Shown here: piece by piece, positions 17,131 to 25,757 of the stretch
Position numbering within the stretch: the stretch's first letter is position 1
Layout of the letters: each line of letters opens with the position of its first letter
Assembly: GCF_902459775.1 (NCBI RefSeq)
Contig: NZ_CABPSQ010000003.1
Span: 62,001 to 126,000, forward strand
Length of the DNA stretch: 64,000 nt
Reading direction: 5' to 3'
From: Pandoraea captiosa
Lineage (GTDB): Bacteria > Pseudomonadota > Gammaproteobacteria > Burkholderiales > Burkholderiaceae
Notes under the pieces: model-generated
Told to the model about the DNA's origin: nothing
The model's database searches: none
What the model saw: only the letters and a program-made list of their open reading frames with translations
Made by a program: the position numbers and the translations under genes

Positions 17131-17173
17131 CATGCCTTGGCCATGCCGGGCCAACGTTTAGAAGGATGACGAC

Positions 17174-18238
17174 ATGACGCACGCTCTGAACCGCCGCACG
17201 TTCCTGAAGACCGCCTCGGGTCTGGTGATTGCCCCAACGCTCGGACTGGACGCCCTCTCGGCCCACGCGGCGGCGGCATGCCCGAACGTGGTCGTCGGCA
17301 CCTGGGGCGGCGACTATCTGAACCTGCTGGAACAGAACATCGGCAAGCCGATCATCGAGGCCGCCGGCGGCAAGGTCACATATGACTCGGCCGATCAGGT
17401 CGGACGCATGACGAAGCTGCGCGCGGAAAAAGCCTCGCGCCGTGGCTCGCTCGACGTGGCCTGCCTTGCCGACCTCGACATGTACGACATCAACCGCTCC
17501 GGCATTCTGGAGGCGGTCGACGCCAAGCTGGTGCCGAATCTCGCGAACACGCTCGACGCGCTGCGCCGTCCGTACTCGATTCCGCACATCTTCAGCGCGA
17601 TGGTGATCGTCTACAACCCCGAGAAGGTCGGCACGAAACCCGATTCGTTTACGGCGGCACTCGATCCGAAGCTCAAAGGCAAGGTTGGCTTCTCCGACAT
17701 CCTCTACAACTTCAACGTGGTGAGCAGCTCGCTCGCGGCAGGTCACAAGGACGGCGACATGGCCGGTGGCGTGCAATTCCTGCGCGAGCTTCGCAAAACG
17801 CAACAGCCCAAGGTGTATCCGTCCAACGAGGCAGTCGCTTCCGCCCTCAAGAGCGGCGACATCTGGTTCACGTGCATGTGGAAGGCGCGCGCCTTGCAGT
17901 GGAAGAAGGCCGGTGTGCCCATCGACTACGTGGTGCCCAAGGAAGGCGCCGTGCCGGTCACGTTCGAAGCCGCCGTGCCGAAAAATTCGCAGTCCAAACC
18001 GTGCGGCTTCAACTACCTGAACGCCATGCTCGACCCACGTGCGCAGATCGGCTTTGCCGAGACGATGGGCTATGCGCCGACGGTGAAGAACGCCAACCTG
18101 CCGCCGTCGTTGCAACAGAGCGTGGGGTTCACGAGTGCGGAACTCGACCGCATGGTCAAGCTCGATTACGCGCGCTTTACTGCGGACAAGCCCGCCCTGC
18201 TCGACTTCTGGAACAAGGAATTCAAGGTGGGGCTGTGA
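17174..18238 (+). CDS. Extracellular solute-binding protein, PotD-like, Tat-exported
   Basis: 354 residues. The N-terminus NRRTFLKTASG followed by a hydrophobic stretch ending AHAAAA is a canonical twin-arginine signal. The mature protein begins with VVVGTWGGDYLNLLEQNIGKPI, typical of the spermidine/putrescine-type SBP_bac family. The ligand is unknown. AGAAGGATGACGAC precedes the ATG. The stop overlaps a possible GTG start of the next permease (GTGA). Confidence 0.9.
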   Translation: MTHALNRRTFLKTASGLVIAPTLGLDALSAHAAAACPNVVVGTWGGDYLNLLEQNIGKPIIEAAGGKVTYDSADQVGRMTKLRAEKASRRGSLDVACLADLDMYDINRSGILEAVDAKLVPNLANTLDALRRPYSIPHIFSAMVIVYNPEKVGTKPDSFTAALDPKLKGKVGFSDILYNFNVVSSSLAAGHKDGDMAGGVQFLRELRKTQQPKVYPSNEAVASALKSGDIWFTCMWKARALQWKKAGVPIDYVVPKEGAVPVTFEAAVPKNSQSKPCGFNYLNAMLDPRAQIGFAETMGYAPTVKNANLPPSLQQSVGFTSAELDRMVKLDYARFTADKPALLDFWNKEFKVGL

Positions 18239-18273
18239 ACGTCGCAGACACTTCGCCCTCACCGGAGCCCGCG

Positions 18274-19197
18274 ATGCCATCGCATCCGACCGAAACCGCG
18301 CCGTCCGGGTCGGCGCAGCGCGCTGCCACCGCCCGCGCGGTGCGCGGTGCGCTCACCGGCGGCTCGCTCGCAGCGCCCGCCACGCTCGTCGTGCTGCTGG
18401 TGATCGTGCTGCCGGGATTGCAACTGGTGCGTTACAGCTTCAACCGGTTCGATCCCGTCGACATGATGCAGGCCGCGCTCACCGGCGCGAACTACATCAA
18501 GTTCTTCACCGACCCCTACTACCTGTCCGTGTTGTGGACGACGATCAAGGTCGCCTCGCTGTGCACCGTGCTCGCGCTCGTGTTCGGCTTCCCCGTCGCG
18601 TACGTGCTCGCTCGCACGCAAAGCCGCTTCAAGAGCCTGCTCGTGATGCTGCTCGTCTTCCCGCTGCTCGTGGGCAATGTCGTGCGCGCCGCCGGCTGGA
18701 TGGTCATGCTCGGGAATGCGGGCTTCGTCAATTCGATGCTCGTGTCGCTGGGCATCGTGCCCCAGCCGGTGCGTTTGCTCTACACGCCGTTCGCCGTCGT
18801 GATCGGCACCACGGCGGTCGTGTTGCCGTACATGATTCTCACGCTGCAAAGCGTGCTCGAAGGCATGGATTTTTCGGTGGAAGAAGCCGCGCGCAACCTC
18901 GGCGCGACCTTCCGGCAAACGCTCACACGCGTGATTCTGCCGATGGCCGCCCCCGGCATTGCCGCAGGCACCATGCTCGTGTTCATTCTCTGCATGAACG
19001 CGTACGCCACACCCGTGCTGCTGGGCGGCACAGGCATCACGATGATGACGCCCTCGATCTACGACCAGATCGCCAAGGCCAACAACTGGCCGTTCGGCGC
19101 CGTACTCTCCATCGTGTCGATGGTCGTGACGTTCGCCCTCGCCATCGCCTCGCACTGGGTCATCCACCGTCGCTACGCGAAGACCATGATGACCTGA
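18274..19197 (+). CDS. ABC transporter permease, PotB-like
   Basis: 307 residues, about six transmembrane segments, with an EAA loop EEAARNLGATFRQTLTRVILP near residue 208. It pairs with the PotC-like permease at 15075. The ATG at 18274 has GGAG six bases upstream. A GTG at 18235 overlapping the binding-protein stop is an alternative that would add 13 residues. Having the two permeases at opposite ends of the transporter block is somewhat unusual. Confidence 0.87.
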   Translation: MPSHPTETAPSGSAQRAATARAVRGALTGGSLAAPATLVVLLVIVLPGLQLVRYSFNRFDPVDMMQAALTGANYIKFFTDPYYLSVLWTTIKVASLCTVLALVFGFPVAYVLARTQSRFKSLLVMLLVFPLLVGNVVRAAGWMVMLGNAGFVNSMLVSLGIVPQPVRLLYTPFAVVIGTTAVVLPYMILTLQSVLEGMDFSVEEAARNLGATFRQTLTRVILPMAAPGIAAGTMLVFILCMNAYATPVLLGGTGITMMTPSIYDQIAKANNWPFGAVLSIVSMVVTFALAIASHWVIHRRYAKTMMT

Positions 19198-19291
19198 TGC
19201 CCCCGATTTACATCGATTCGCCCCGGTGCGCCGCTTGCGGGCGGCGCGCACTCCGACATTCCGCAATGCGTTTGCCGACAAGGATGCCAGC

Positions 19292-20491
19292 ATGCCGACT
19301 CTCTCCGATGCCACACGTCAGTACCGCCGCGCGCTGATGAACGATCTGATGGACCGAACGCGCGTCGACGCGCTCGTATTCACCGCTGCCGACTTCTTCC
19401 AGTGGGCCACCAATTTTCACGTCGACGTGCAGACATGGGAGCGCCCCATTGCCGTTTGCGTGCCACGCAACGGCGAGCCGTTCGCGGTGATGAACGAGTT
19501 GTCGACGCATCACCTCATGATGGCGCGCGAGCGTCACCACCTCTGGCTCGATCTCGATCGGGTCACGCTGTATGCCGAGCATCCGCGCGTCACGCAACGC
19601 CAGCCGTTGCTCGCCGAAGTCCCCGCGCTCATCGCTGACACCTTGCGTGCGGCGGGCCTTGCGGCATCGCGTATCGGTGTCGACGCCGCAGGCGGCCCCC
19701 TCGCCCGTGCGAGCGCGCTCCTGCCCGACGCCAAACTCGTGCCGATGCTCTCCGAAATGCGCGGCCTGCGCTGGGTCAAACACGAGGAAGAAATCGCGAT
19801 CATGCGCGCGGGTGCGGAACTGGCGGACTGGGTTCAGGATCGCTATCGCGAGAACATCCGGCCAGGGCGTCTGGTCCAGGAACTCGATTACGCCATGGCC
19901 GCGCTCATGGTCACCGAAGGCGCCAGGCGATTTCCGGGGGAGAACCTCGAAGTCATGCGCTGCTGGACACTCTCCGGCCCCGCGTCGGCGTCGCCGCACG
20001 GCGATGGCGCATCGTGCGGGGCGCGCATCAGCAAGGGCGACGGTCTGGTCAACATCGTGATCCCGCGCCTGAACGGCCTCGTCATCGAAAACGAACGCAC
20101 GTGGTTCTGCGGCAAGCCGTCGAGCGAACAGGCTCGCTTTTACGAAGTGGCCCGCGCAGCCAACGAGGCGGCGGTCAATGCCGCCGTGACCGGCAAACCC
20201 GTGTCGGGCATCGACGCGGCCGCACAGGCGGTGATCGAAAAAGCGGGGTGCGGCGAATACATCCGCCATCGCACCGGCCATGGCATGGGGATCATCGGTC
20301 ACGAATATCCCGACGACATGGCGTTCAACCATCGTCCGTTGCTCGCCAACGAAGTGTATTCGGCCGAGCCGGGCATCTACGTGTACGGCCTGGGCGGCTT
20401 CCGGCTCGACGATTCGGTCGTCACGGGCGACACGCCGGTGATGCTCACGAATACACCGCGCACGCTGGCACACGCCACCATCGACGAATAG
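19292..20491 (+). CDS. M24-family (creatinase/aminopeptidase P fold) enzyme with altered metal site
   Basis: 399 residues. The N-terminal half resembles a creatinase N-terminal domain (VDALVFTAADFFQWATNF...). The C-terminal half has the pita-bread fold with HRTGHGMGIIGHE (His 330, 337), YSAEPGIYV (Glu 359) and FRLDDSVVTGD. By alignment to PepP, the first metal Asp corresponds to V257, the second to E266 and the last Glu to D373. It may therefore bind metal differently or, like creatinase, not at all. It could hydrolyse an amide, guanidino or cyclic compound rather than a peptide. The ATG at 19292 follows AAGGA. It sits in the importer operon. Confidence 0.8.
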   Translation: MPTLSDATRQYRRALMNDLMDRTRVDALVFTAADFFQWATNFHVDVQTWERPIAVCVPRNGEPFAVMNELSTHHLMMARERHHLWLDLDRVTLYAEHPRVTQRQPLLAEVPALIADTLRAAGLAASRIGVDAAGGPLARASALLPDAKLVPMLSEMRGLRWVKHEEEIAIMRAGAELADWVQDRYRENIRPGRLVQELDYAMAALMVTEGARRFPGENLEVMRCWTLSGPASASPHGDGASCGARISKGDGLVNIVIPRLNGLVIENERTWFCGKPSSEQARFYEVARAANEAAVNAAVTGKPVSGIDAAAQAVIEKAGCGEYIRHRTGHGMGIIGHEYPDDMAFNHRPLLANEVYSAEPGIYVYGLGGFRLDDSVVTGDTPVMLTNTPRTLAHATIDE

Positions 20492-20514
20492 AACAACATT
20501 TCGGAGGAGAAGTC

Positions 20515-21756
20515 ATGGAGTCGATTCTGCTGTCGAACTGCGCATTGCTCGACCCGGTGAAGGGAGAACTGCGCGAAGACCACGCCGTGCTCATCGAAGG
20601 CGGCCGCATCAAGGAAGTTTCCGATAAACCGATTCATGCGCCGTCCGCGCGACACATCGACGCCCACGGGCGCACCGTCATGCCCGGTCTCATCGATCTG
20701 CACGTGCACGTGCATGCGACGCAACTCAACCTCTCCGCGCAGGCGCATTTGCCGAACGTGCTCGTCACGCTCAAGTCGGTGCCGATTCTGCAAGGCATGC
20801 TGCGTCGCGGATTCACGACCGTGCGCGACGCGGGCGGCGCCGGTCATGCGATCAAACACGCCGTGGACAGCGGACTGGCCGAAGGGCCGCGTCTGTTCGT
20901 TTCGGGGCGCGCCATCAGCCAGACGGGCGGCCACGGTGACGGCCGTGCCCGCACGGACTACATCGGCACCGACGGGCCATGTCCGTGCTGCGTGCGCGTC
21001 GGGGCGCTCTCGCGGGTGGCGGACGGCGTGGACGAAGTACGTCGCGCCGTGCGCGAAGAACTGCAAATGGGCGCGGACCAGATCAAGATCATGGCCTCGG
21101 GCGGCGTGGCATCGCCGACCGATCCGGTCGGCGCGTGGGGTTACTCGGAAGACGAGATCCGCGCCATCGTTGCCGAAGCCCGCGCGCGCGGCACCTATGT
21201 GCTCGCGCATGCGTACACGGCGGCGGCCATCGAACGGGCCGTGCGTTGCGGCGTTCGCACCATCGAGCACGGCAATCTCGTCGATGCGCCGACCGCACGC
21301 TACATGGCCGAACAAGGGGCGTACGCGGTCCCCACGCTCGTGACCTACGATGCGCTTGCCAACGAAGGCAAGTCGCTCGGCCTGCCGGACGACAGCGTCG
21401 CCAAGATCGCCGACGTGCATGCCGCCGGTCTGCGCTCGCTGGAAATCTTCCGGGAGGCGGGCGTGAAGATGGGTTACGGCTCGGACCTTCTCGGCGAGTC
21501 ACAACGCCTGCAGAGCGACGAATTCCGCCTGCGCGCCGAAGTGCTCTCGCCAGCGGAAATCCTGCGCAGCGCCACGGTCGTCGGCGCCGAAGTGCTGGGA
21601 CAGTCCGGGCAACTGGGCGAAATCGTGCCCGGCGCGCATGCCGACGTGCTGATCGTCGACGGCAATCCGCTCGCCTCGCTCGACTGTCTGCTCGGGCAAG
21701 GCGAGCGGATTCCGATGGTGATGAAGGGCGGTAAAATCCACGCTTTCGCGCTGTAA
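20515..21756 (+). CDS. Metal-dependent amidohydrolase (COG1228, imidazolonepropionase/Xaa-Pro-peptidase-like)
   Basis: 413 residues of the amidohydrolase superfamily: HxH at residues 63-65 (GLIDLHVHVH), a lysine suited to carboxylation in QIKIMASGG, histidines in YVLAHAYT and TIEHGNL, and the catalytic Asp in MGYGSD. A strong GGAGGAG site precedes the ATG. Relatives include prolidases and Arg-carboxypeptidases, so a linear amide or dipeptide-like substrate is plausible but not proven. It is the last gene of the importer operon and likely acts in the cytosol on the imported compound or on the M24 product. Confidence 0.85.
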   Translation: MESILLSNCALLDPVKGELREDHAVLIEGGRIKEVSDKPIHAPSARHIDAHGRTVMPGLIDLHVHVHATQLNLSAQAHLPNVLVTLKSVPILQGMLRRGFTTVRDAGGAGHAIKHAVDSGLAEGPRLFVSGRAISQTGGHGDGRARTDYIGTDGPCPCCVRVGALSRVADGVDEVRRAVREELQMGADQIKIMASGGVASPTDPVGAWGYSEDEIRAIVAEARARGTYVLAHAYTAAAIERAVRCGVRTIEHGNLVDAPTARYMAEQGAYAVPTLVTYDALANEGKSLGLPDDSVAKIADVHAAGLRSLEIFREAGVKMGYGSDLLGESQRLQSDEFRLRAEVLSPAEILRSATVVGAEVLGQSGQLGEIVPGAHADVLIVDGNPLASLDCLLGQGERIPMVMKGGKIHAFAL

Positions 21757-21780
21757 GGCAGGCGCAGCAGGGGCTCCGGC

Positions 21781-21813
21781 GCGTTGGTGCGCGTTGGTGC
21801 GCGTTGGTGCGCG
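21781..21813. repeat. 10-bp tandem repeat (gcgttggtgc x3.3)
   Basis: Three exact copies and a partial fourth begin 25 bases after the amidohydrolase stop codon, in the gap before the lysR gene. Confidence 0.92.
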
Positions 21814-21972
21814 ACGGGATCGGGGGCATCGGTGGACCGGTGGATCGAGACGAGGGGGGCGTCGGTACATGGCAGTATCGGCGCGTTCAGGACATCGATA
21901 CGCCCGCGCGTGCGTCCGCCCCCCCCTGCATGACAGGCTTGCCGCACACGCCAACTCTTCCGTGGAGAATCG

Positions 21973-22887
21973 ATGGATTTCCGGCACATCGACGCCTTTC
22001 GGGCGCTGATGCTCACGCGCACGACCACCAAAGCGGCACAGGTGCTAGGCACGTCGCAATCCGCGGTGAGCCGTCTCGTCGCCGATCTCGAACGCTCGAC
22101 ACGTCTCACGCTGTTCGACCGCGCCCGCGGGCGTCTCGAACCCACCGCCGAGGCGTTTGCGCTGTTCGAGGAAGTCGAGCGCCGCTACGCCGGGCTCGAT
22201 AACATCCGCGAGTTCGCCCTCAATCTGCGCAACCCCGACAAGGCGGTCGTTCGCGTGGGATCGGTCGTCTCTTTCGGTCTGGGCTTCTTCGCCCGCGTGA
22301 TGGCCAGCTATCGCGCGCTGTACCCGAACGTGCAACTCGCGCTGACCACGGGCGCGTCGGATCTGATTCGCGATCAGGTGGTCACGCATCAGCTCACGCT
22401 CGGTCTCGTCACCGACACCATCGACGTGGCGGCGACCGACGCCGTCTCGTTCGCCAAACTCGACGCGATCTGCGCACTACCGGCCGGGCACCCGCTGGCG
22501 CGCAAGAAGGTCGTGCGCCTGGCCGATCTGAAGGATCAGCCGATACTGTCGTACGAGCCGACCGACATGATCCGGTGGGGGATGGACCGGTTGTTCGCCG
22601 AAGGCAATCTGCATCAGCAGGTGGTCGCCACTGCGCGCTATTCGATCAACATCGGCACGATGGTCAAGGAGAACGTGGGCATCGGATTGCTGCACCCGGT
22701 GTCTGCCTACGACTTTCTCGACTCGGATCTCGTGTTGCGGCGCTTTGAACCGTCCATGCCGTTCCACACGCTACGCATCACGCCGCGTGCGGCGGCACCG
22801 AGCGCACAGCAGGACGATCTCGTGCGCGTGATGGAAAAGACGCTCGACGAGGTGCTGAGTGCCGTCGAGGCGCGGATGAAGGTGTGA
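21973..22887 (+). CDS. LysR-type transcriptional regulator
   Basis: 304 residues. The N-terminal winged helix is MDFRHIDAFRALMLTRTTTKAAQVLGTSQSAVSRLV; a substrate-binding domain begins near residue 92 (VVRVGSVVSFGLGFFARVM). It resembles OccR/NocR-like and amino-acid-derivative regulators. It follows the importer/amidohydrolase genes on the same strand after a 216-base gap, so it is the obvious candidate regulator of that operon. A bidirectional terminator follows. Confidence 0.9.
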   Translation: MDFRHIDAFRALMLTRTTTKAAQVLGTSQSAVSRLVADLERSTRLTLFDRARGRLEPTAEAFALFEEVERRYAGLDNIREFALNLRNPDKAVVRVGSVVSFGLGFFARVMASYRALYPNVQLALTTGASDLIRDQVVTHQLTLGLVTDTIDVAATDAVSFAKLDAICALPAGHPLARKKVVRLADLKDQPILSYEPTDMIRWGMDRLFAEGNLHQQVVATARYSINIGTMVKENVGIGLLHPVSAYDFLDSDLVLRRFEPSMPFHTLRITPRAAAPSAQQDDLVRVMEKTLDEVLSAVEARMKV

Positions 22888-22987
22888 TCGGGGCGTGGCT
22901 TCGGCCCGCGCCTCATTCGCAATGCGCTGGCACGCTTGACAGGCTCAACACGCTCGTGAGCTCATGGCTCTCGTCGCAAAAACACAA

Positions 22988-23020
22988 GAGCCCGCCGGAA
23001 ATTCCCGGCGGGCTCTCTTT
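22988..23020. terminator. Bidirectional terminator between lysR and purM
   Basis: gagcccgccgg (22988-22998) pairs with ccggcgggctc (23005-23015), followed by tcttt. On the minus strand the stem is followed by ttgtgttttt. Confidence 0.92.
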
Positions 23021-23074
23021 GCATTCCCTTGCTGCGAAGCGTGAGGACGCCGTGCGCCCTCGACTGCGCGTGTC

Positions 23075-24121
23075 TTACGACACGATCGTCTGTGCTTCGC
23101 CTTCCTTGCGCTCGCGGATCGTGCCCAGACGGTAGACCGTCTCGCCCGACGCTTCGAGATGCTTCACGGCCGCGTCGGCGTCAGCGGCCGACACGATCAC
23201 GGCCATGCCGATGCCGCAGTTGAACACGCGGTGCATTTCGGCGTCGGCGACCTTGCCGTGTTCCTGCAACCATTGGAACAACGGCGGCAGCGTCCAGGCG
23301 TCCTGCTTGATGTCCGCCGTCAGATGCTCTTGCAGCACGCGCGGAATGTTCTCCACGATGCCGCCGCCGGTAATGTGCGCCATGCCCTTGACCGTCAGCG
23401 TTTCCATCAGCGCGAGCAACGGCTTGACGTAGATGCGCGTGGGGGCCATCAGCACGTCGCGCAGCGGCTGGCCATGGAAGTCGGCGTCCAGATCCGGCTT
23501 GGCGACTTCGATGATCTTGCGCACCAGCGAATAACCGTTCGAATGGGCGCCCGACGAGGCCAGACCCAGCACCACGTCGCCCGGGACGATCGACTTGCCG
23601 TCGATGATCTTGCTCTTTTCGACGGCGCCGACCGCAAAACCGGCCAGATCGTACTCGCCGTCCGGGTACATGCTCGGCATTTCCGCCGTCTCACCGCCGA
23701 TCAGCGCGCAACCGGACAGCTCACAACCCTGTGCAATGCCCTTGACGACCGTTGCGGCCGTGGCCACGTCCAGCTTGCCGCAGGCGAAGTAGTCGAGGAA
23801 GAACAGCGGCTCGGCGCCTTGCACCAGAATGTCGTTGACGCTCATCGCGACCAGATCCTGGCCGACCGTGTCGTGCTTGTTCAGCGTGAAGGCCAGCTTG
23901 AGCTTGGTGCCCACGCCGTCGGTCCCCGAAACGAGCACCGGTTCCTTGTAGCGCTTGGGCACTTCGAACAGTGCGCCAAAGCCGCCAATGCCGCCCAGCA
24001 CGCCGTCGCGCAGGGTTTTCTTGGCAAACGGCTTGATCGCTTCGACCAATGCGTCGCCTGCTTCGATGTCGACGCCAGCGTCGCGATAGGAAAGGCCGGA
24101 AGTTTCGTTAGGGTGTGACAT
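23075..24121 (-). CDS. purM: Phosphoribosylformylglycinamidine cyclo-ligase PurM
   Basis: 348 residues, full length. Motifs are [30 protein letters not shown] (ATP/metal binding), [34 protein letters not shown] and [12 protein letters not shown]. It makes 5-aminoimidazole ribonucleotide in de novo purine synthesis. It is divergent from hda with a shared promoter palindrome (24143-24161). Confidence 0.96.
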   Translation of the reverse strand: MSHPNETSGLSYRDAGVDIEAGDALVEAIKPFAKKTLRDGVLGGIGGFGALFEVPKRYKEPVLVSGTDGVGTKLKLAFTLNKHDTVGQDLVAMSVNDILVQGAEPLFFLDYFACGKLDVATAATVVKGIAQGCELSGCALIGGETAEMPSMYPDGEYDLAGFAVGAVEKSKIIDGKSIVPGDVVLGLASSGAHSNGYSLVRKIIEVAKPDLDADFHGQPLRDVLMAPTRIYVKPLLALMETLTVKGMAHITGGGIVENIPRVLQEHLTADIKQDAWTLPPLFQWLQEHGKVADAEMHRVFNCGIGMAVIVSAADADAAVKHLEASGETVYRLGTIRERKEGEAQTIVS

Positions 24122-24142
24122 GACGGGAATGCATCAAGGTTC

Positions 24143-24161
24143 GGTAAAATGCGATTTTACC
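24143..24161. promoter_or_regulatory. Palindrome ggtaaaat-gcg-attttacc giving mirrored -10 boxes for purM and hda
   Basis: Each arm carries TAAAAT reading outward on its own strand, so one 19-bp dyad may supply -10 elements in both directions. The -35 elements are poor on both sides. Confidence 0.35.
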
Positions 24162-24239
24162 CGATGCGCGTGACCTTTCGGCACGCAAACCGGATATCGG
24201 ACGCCGGCAATGGCCTGCGTGCCCTGTAAACCGTACTCT

Positions 24240-24262
24240 GCCGGCCTTCGGCCGGCTTTCTT
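24240..24262 (+). terminator. Terminator-like hairpin in the hda leader
   Basis: gccggcc (24240-24246) and ggccggc (24250-24256) surround a ttc loop and are followed by tttctt. It ends six bases before the hda GTG, and there is no plus-strand gene upstream to terminate. Confidence 0.45.
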
Positions 24263-24267
24263 CGTTC

Positions 24268-25005
24268 GTGATTCAGCAACTGTATCTCGACCTCGGCACA
24301 CCGCCGCCCGCCACGTTCGACAATTTCATTGTCGGGCCCAATCGCGAGGCGGCGCAGACGCTTGCCGGCCTTCCCGCCGAATTGTCGGCAGGTACGGCGC
24401 GCGACCGCGGCATCTACCTCTGGGGGGCTGTCGGGTCCGGCCGCACCCACCTGATGGAGGCGCTGTGCCACGCCATCGGGCCGAGCGCACGGTATTTGCG
24501 CCCGAATAGCCCGCTGGCCGCTTTCACGTTCGACGACGCGAGCACCGTCTATTGTGTGGACGACAGCGACAATCTCTCGCCCACCCAGCAGATCGCCGCG
24601 TTCAACCTGTTCAACGAGACCCGCGCCCGTCCGCACTGCGCCTTCGTCGCCGCCGGCGCCCAGCCGCCGGTCGACATGCCGCTGCGCGAAGACCTGCGCA
24701 CCCGCCTCGGCTGGGGCCTCGTTTTTCACATTGTGGGATTGGACGACGATGGCAAGAAGCAGGCCCTGCAAAATGCCGCTCGTGAGCGCGGCCTGCAACT
24801 GGCTGCGGATGTGCCGGCTTATCTGCTCACGCACTTCGAGCGCGATATGTCGAGCCTCATGGCGCTGCTCGACCGGCTCGACCGGTTCTCGATGGAACAG
24901 AAGCGCGCGGTGACGCTGCCGCTACTGCGCCAGATGCTCACGCACACCGATCCGGCCGCGCCGGACGGCAAATCACCGACCGGTGACCGATCGGCTGGCC
25001 ACTGA
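24268..25005 (+). CDS. hda: DnaA regulatory inactivator Hda
   Basis: 245 residues of the DnaA AAA+ family. The N-terminal QLYLDL is a beta-clamp binding motif. The Walker A motif is WGAVGSGRTHLMEAL, with Arg where Lys is usual, as in E. coli Hda. Walker B is VYCVDDSD and the arginine-finger region is LREDLRTRLGWGLVF. With the clamp it promotes DnaA-ATP hydrolysis after replication starts. The GTG at 24268 has no Shine-Dalgarno and lies immediately after a hairpin. The C-terminal 15 residues are low complexity. Confidence 0.88.
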   Translation: MIQQLYLDLGTPPPATFDNFIVGPNREAAQTLAGLPAELSAGTARDRGIYLWGAVGSGRTHLMEALCHAIGPSARYLRPNSPLAAFTFDDASTVYCVDDSDNLSPTQQIAAFNLFNETRARPHCAFVAAGAQPPVDMPLREDLRTRLGWGLVFHIVGLDDDGKKQALQNAARERGLQLAADVPAYLLTHFERDMSSLMALLDRLDRFSMEQKRAVTLPLLRQMLTHTDPAAPDGKSPTGDRSAGH

Positions 25006-25076
25006 CACTTGCCTCATCGACACCCCAATCACCGAACGACATTAGACGGCCCCTCGCTTCAGGTAAAATTCGCGCA

Positions 25077-25757
25077 ATGACCAATTTAGCTCTCTTCGAT
25101 CTCGACCACACCCTGCTGCCTACCGACAGCGACAAGGAGTGGGGCCGTTTCCTCGTGCGCCAGGGCGCGGTGGAGCGTGACTCGTACGCGCAGGCCAACG
25201 AGGCCTTCTATCAGGACTACCGTGCCGGCCGGCTCGACATGCCGGCCTATCTGCGTTTTTGCCTCGCCCCGCTCGCGCGCTATCCGCGCGACCAGCTCGA
25301 CGCCTGGCATGCGCAGTACATGGAGGAGTCGATTCTTCCGCACGTGCGCCCCGAAGCGCTCGAACTGCTCGACATGCACCGCAAGGCCGGCGACCTGTGC
25401 GCCATCGTGACTGCGACCAACACGTTCGTCACGCGACCGATCGCCAGGGCGTTCGGCATCGACCATCTGATCGGCACCGAACCGGCCACGGCAGGCGGCG
25501 ACCCGAACGCGCGCTACACCGGCGAGTACATCGGCACGCCGAGCTTCCGCGAAGGCAAGATCACCCGCACCGAAGCGTGGCTCGCCAGCCTGGGCAAGAC
25601 CTGGGGCGACTTCAACCACGCTTTCTTCTATAGCGATTCCGCCAACGACGTCCCCCTGATGGAGAAGGTGAACCATCCGGTGGCAACGAACCCTGATGAG
25701 GCGCTGCGCGAGATCGCGCTGGCGCGTCGCTGGCCCATTCTCGAGTTGTTCCAGTGA
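25077..25757 (+). CDS. HAD-superfamily IB phosphatase (phosphoserine phosphatase-like)
   Basis: 226 residues with HAD motifs LFDLDHTLL (nucleophile Asp near residue 8), CAIVTATN (motif II), the lysine in FREGKITR and YSDSANDVPLM (motif IV). The helical cap between motifs I and II fits subfamily IB. The substrate is unknown; relatives dephosphorylate phosphoserine-like compounds. A TAAAAT hexamer (25064-25069) ends eight bases before the ATG. The stop overlaps the pcnB GTG (GTGA), and pcnB, folK and the kinase follow with overlaps. Confidence 0.88.
   Translation: MTNLALFDLDHTLLPTDSDKEWGRFLVRQGAVERDSYAQANEAFYQDYRAGRLDMPAYLRFCLAPLARYPRDQLDAWHAQYMEESILPHVRPEALELLDMHRKAGDLCAIVTATNTFVTRPIARAFGIDHLIGTEPATAGGDPNARYTGEYIGTPSFREGKITRTEAWLASLGKTWGDFNHAFFYSDSANDVPLMEKVNHPVATNPDEALREIALARRWPILELFQ

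Noticed and set aside
19198-19337. Small frame directly after the PotB-like permease (MPPIYIDSPRCAACG...)
   Set aside because: It has a TGATG overlap that looks like coupling, but it runs into the M24 gene in another frame and has no recognisable content.
22988-23020. GC-rich dyad as a LysR autoregulatory operator
   Set aside because: It lies downstream of lysR with T-runs on both strands, which fits a bidirectional terminator better.
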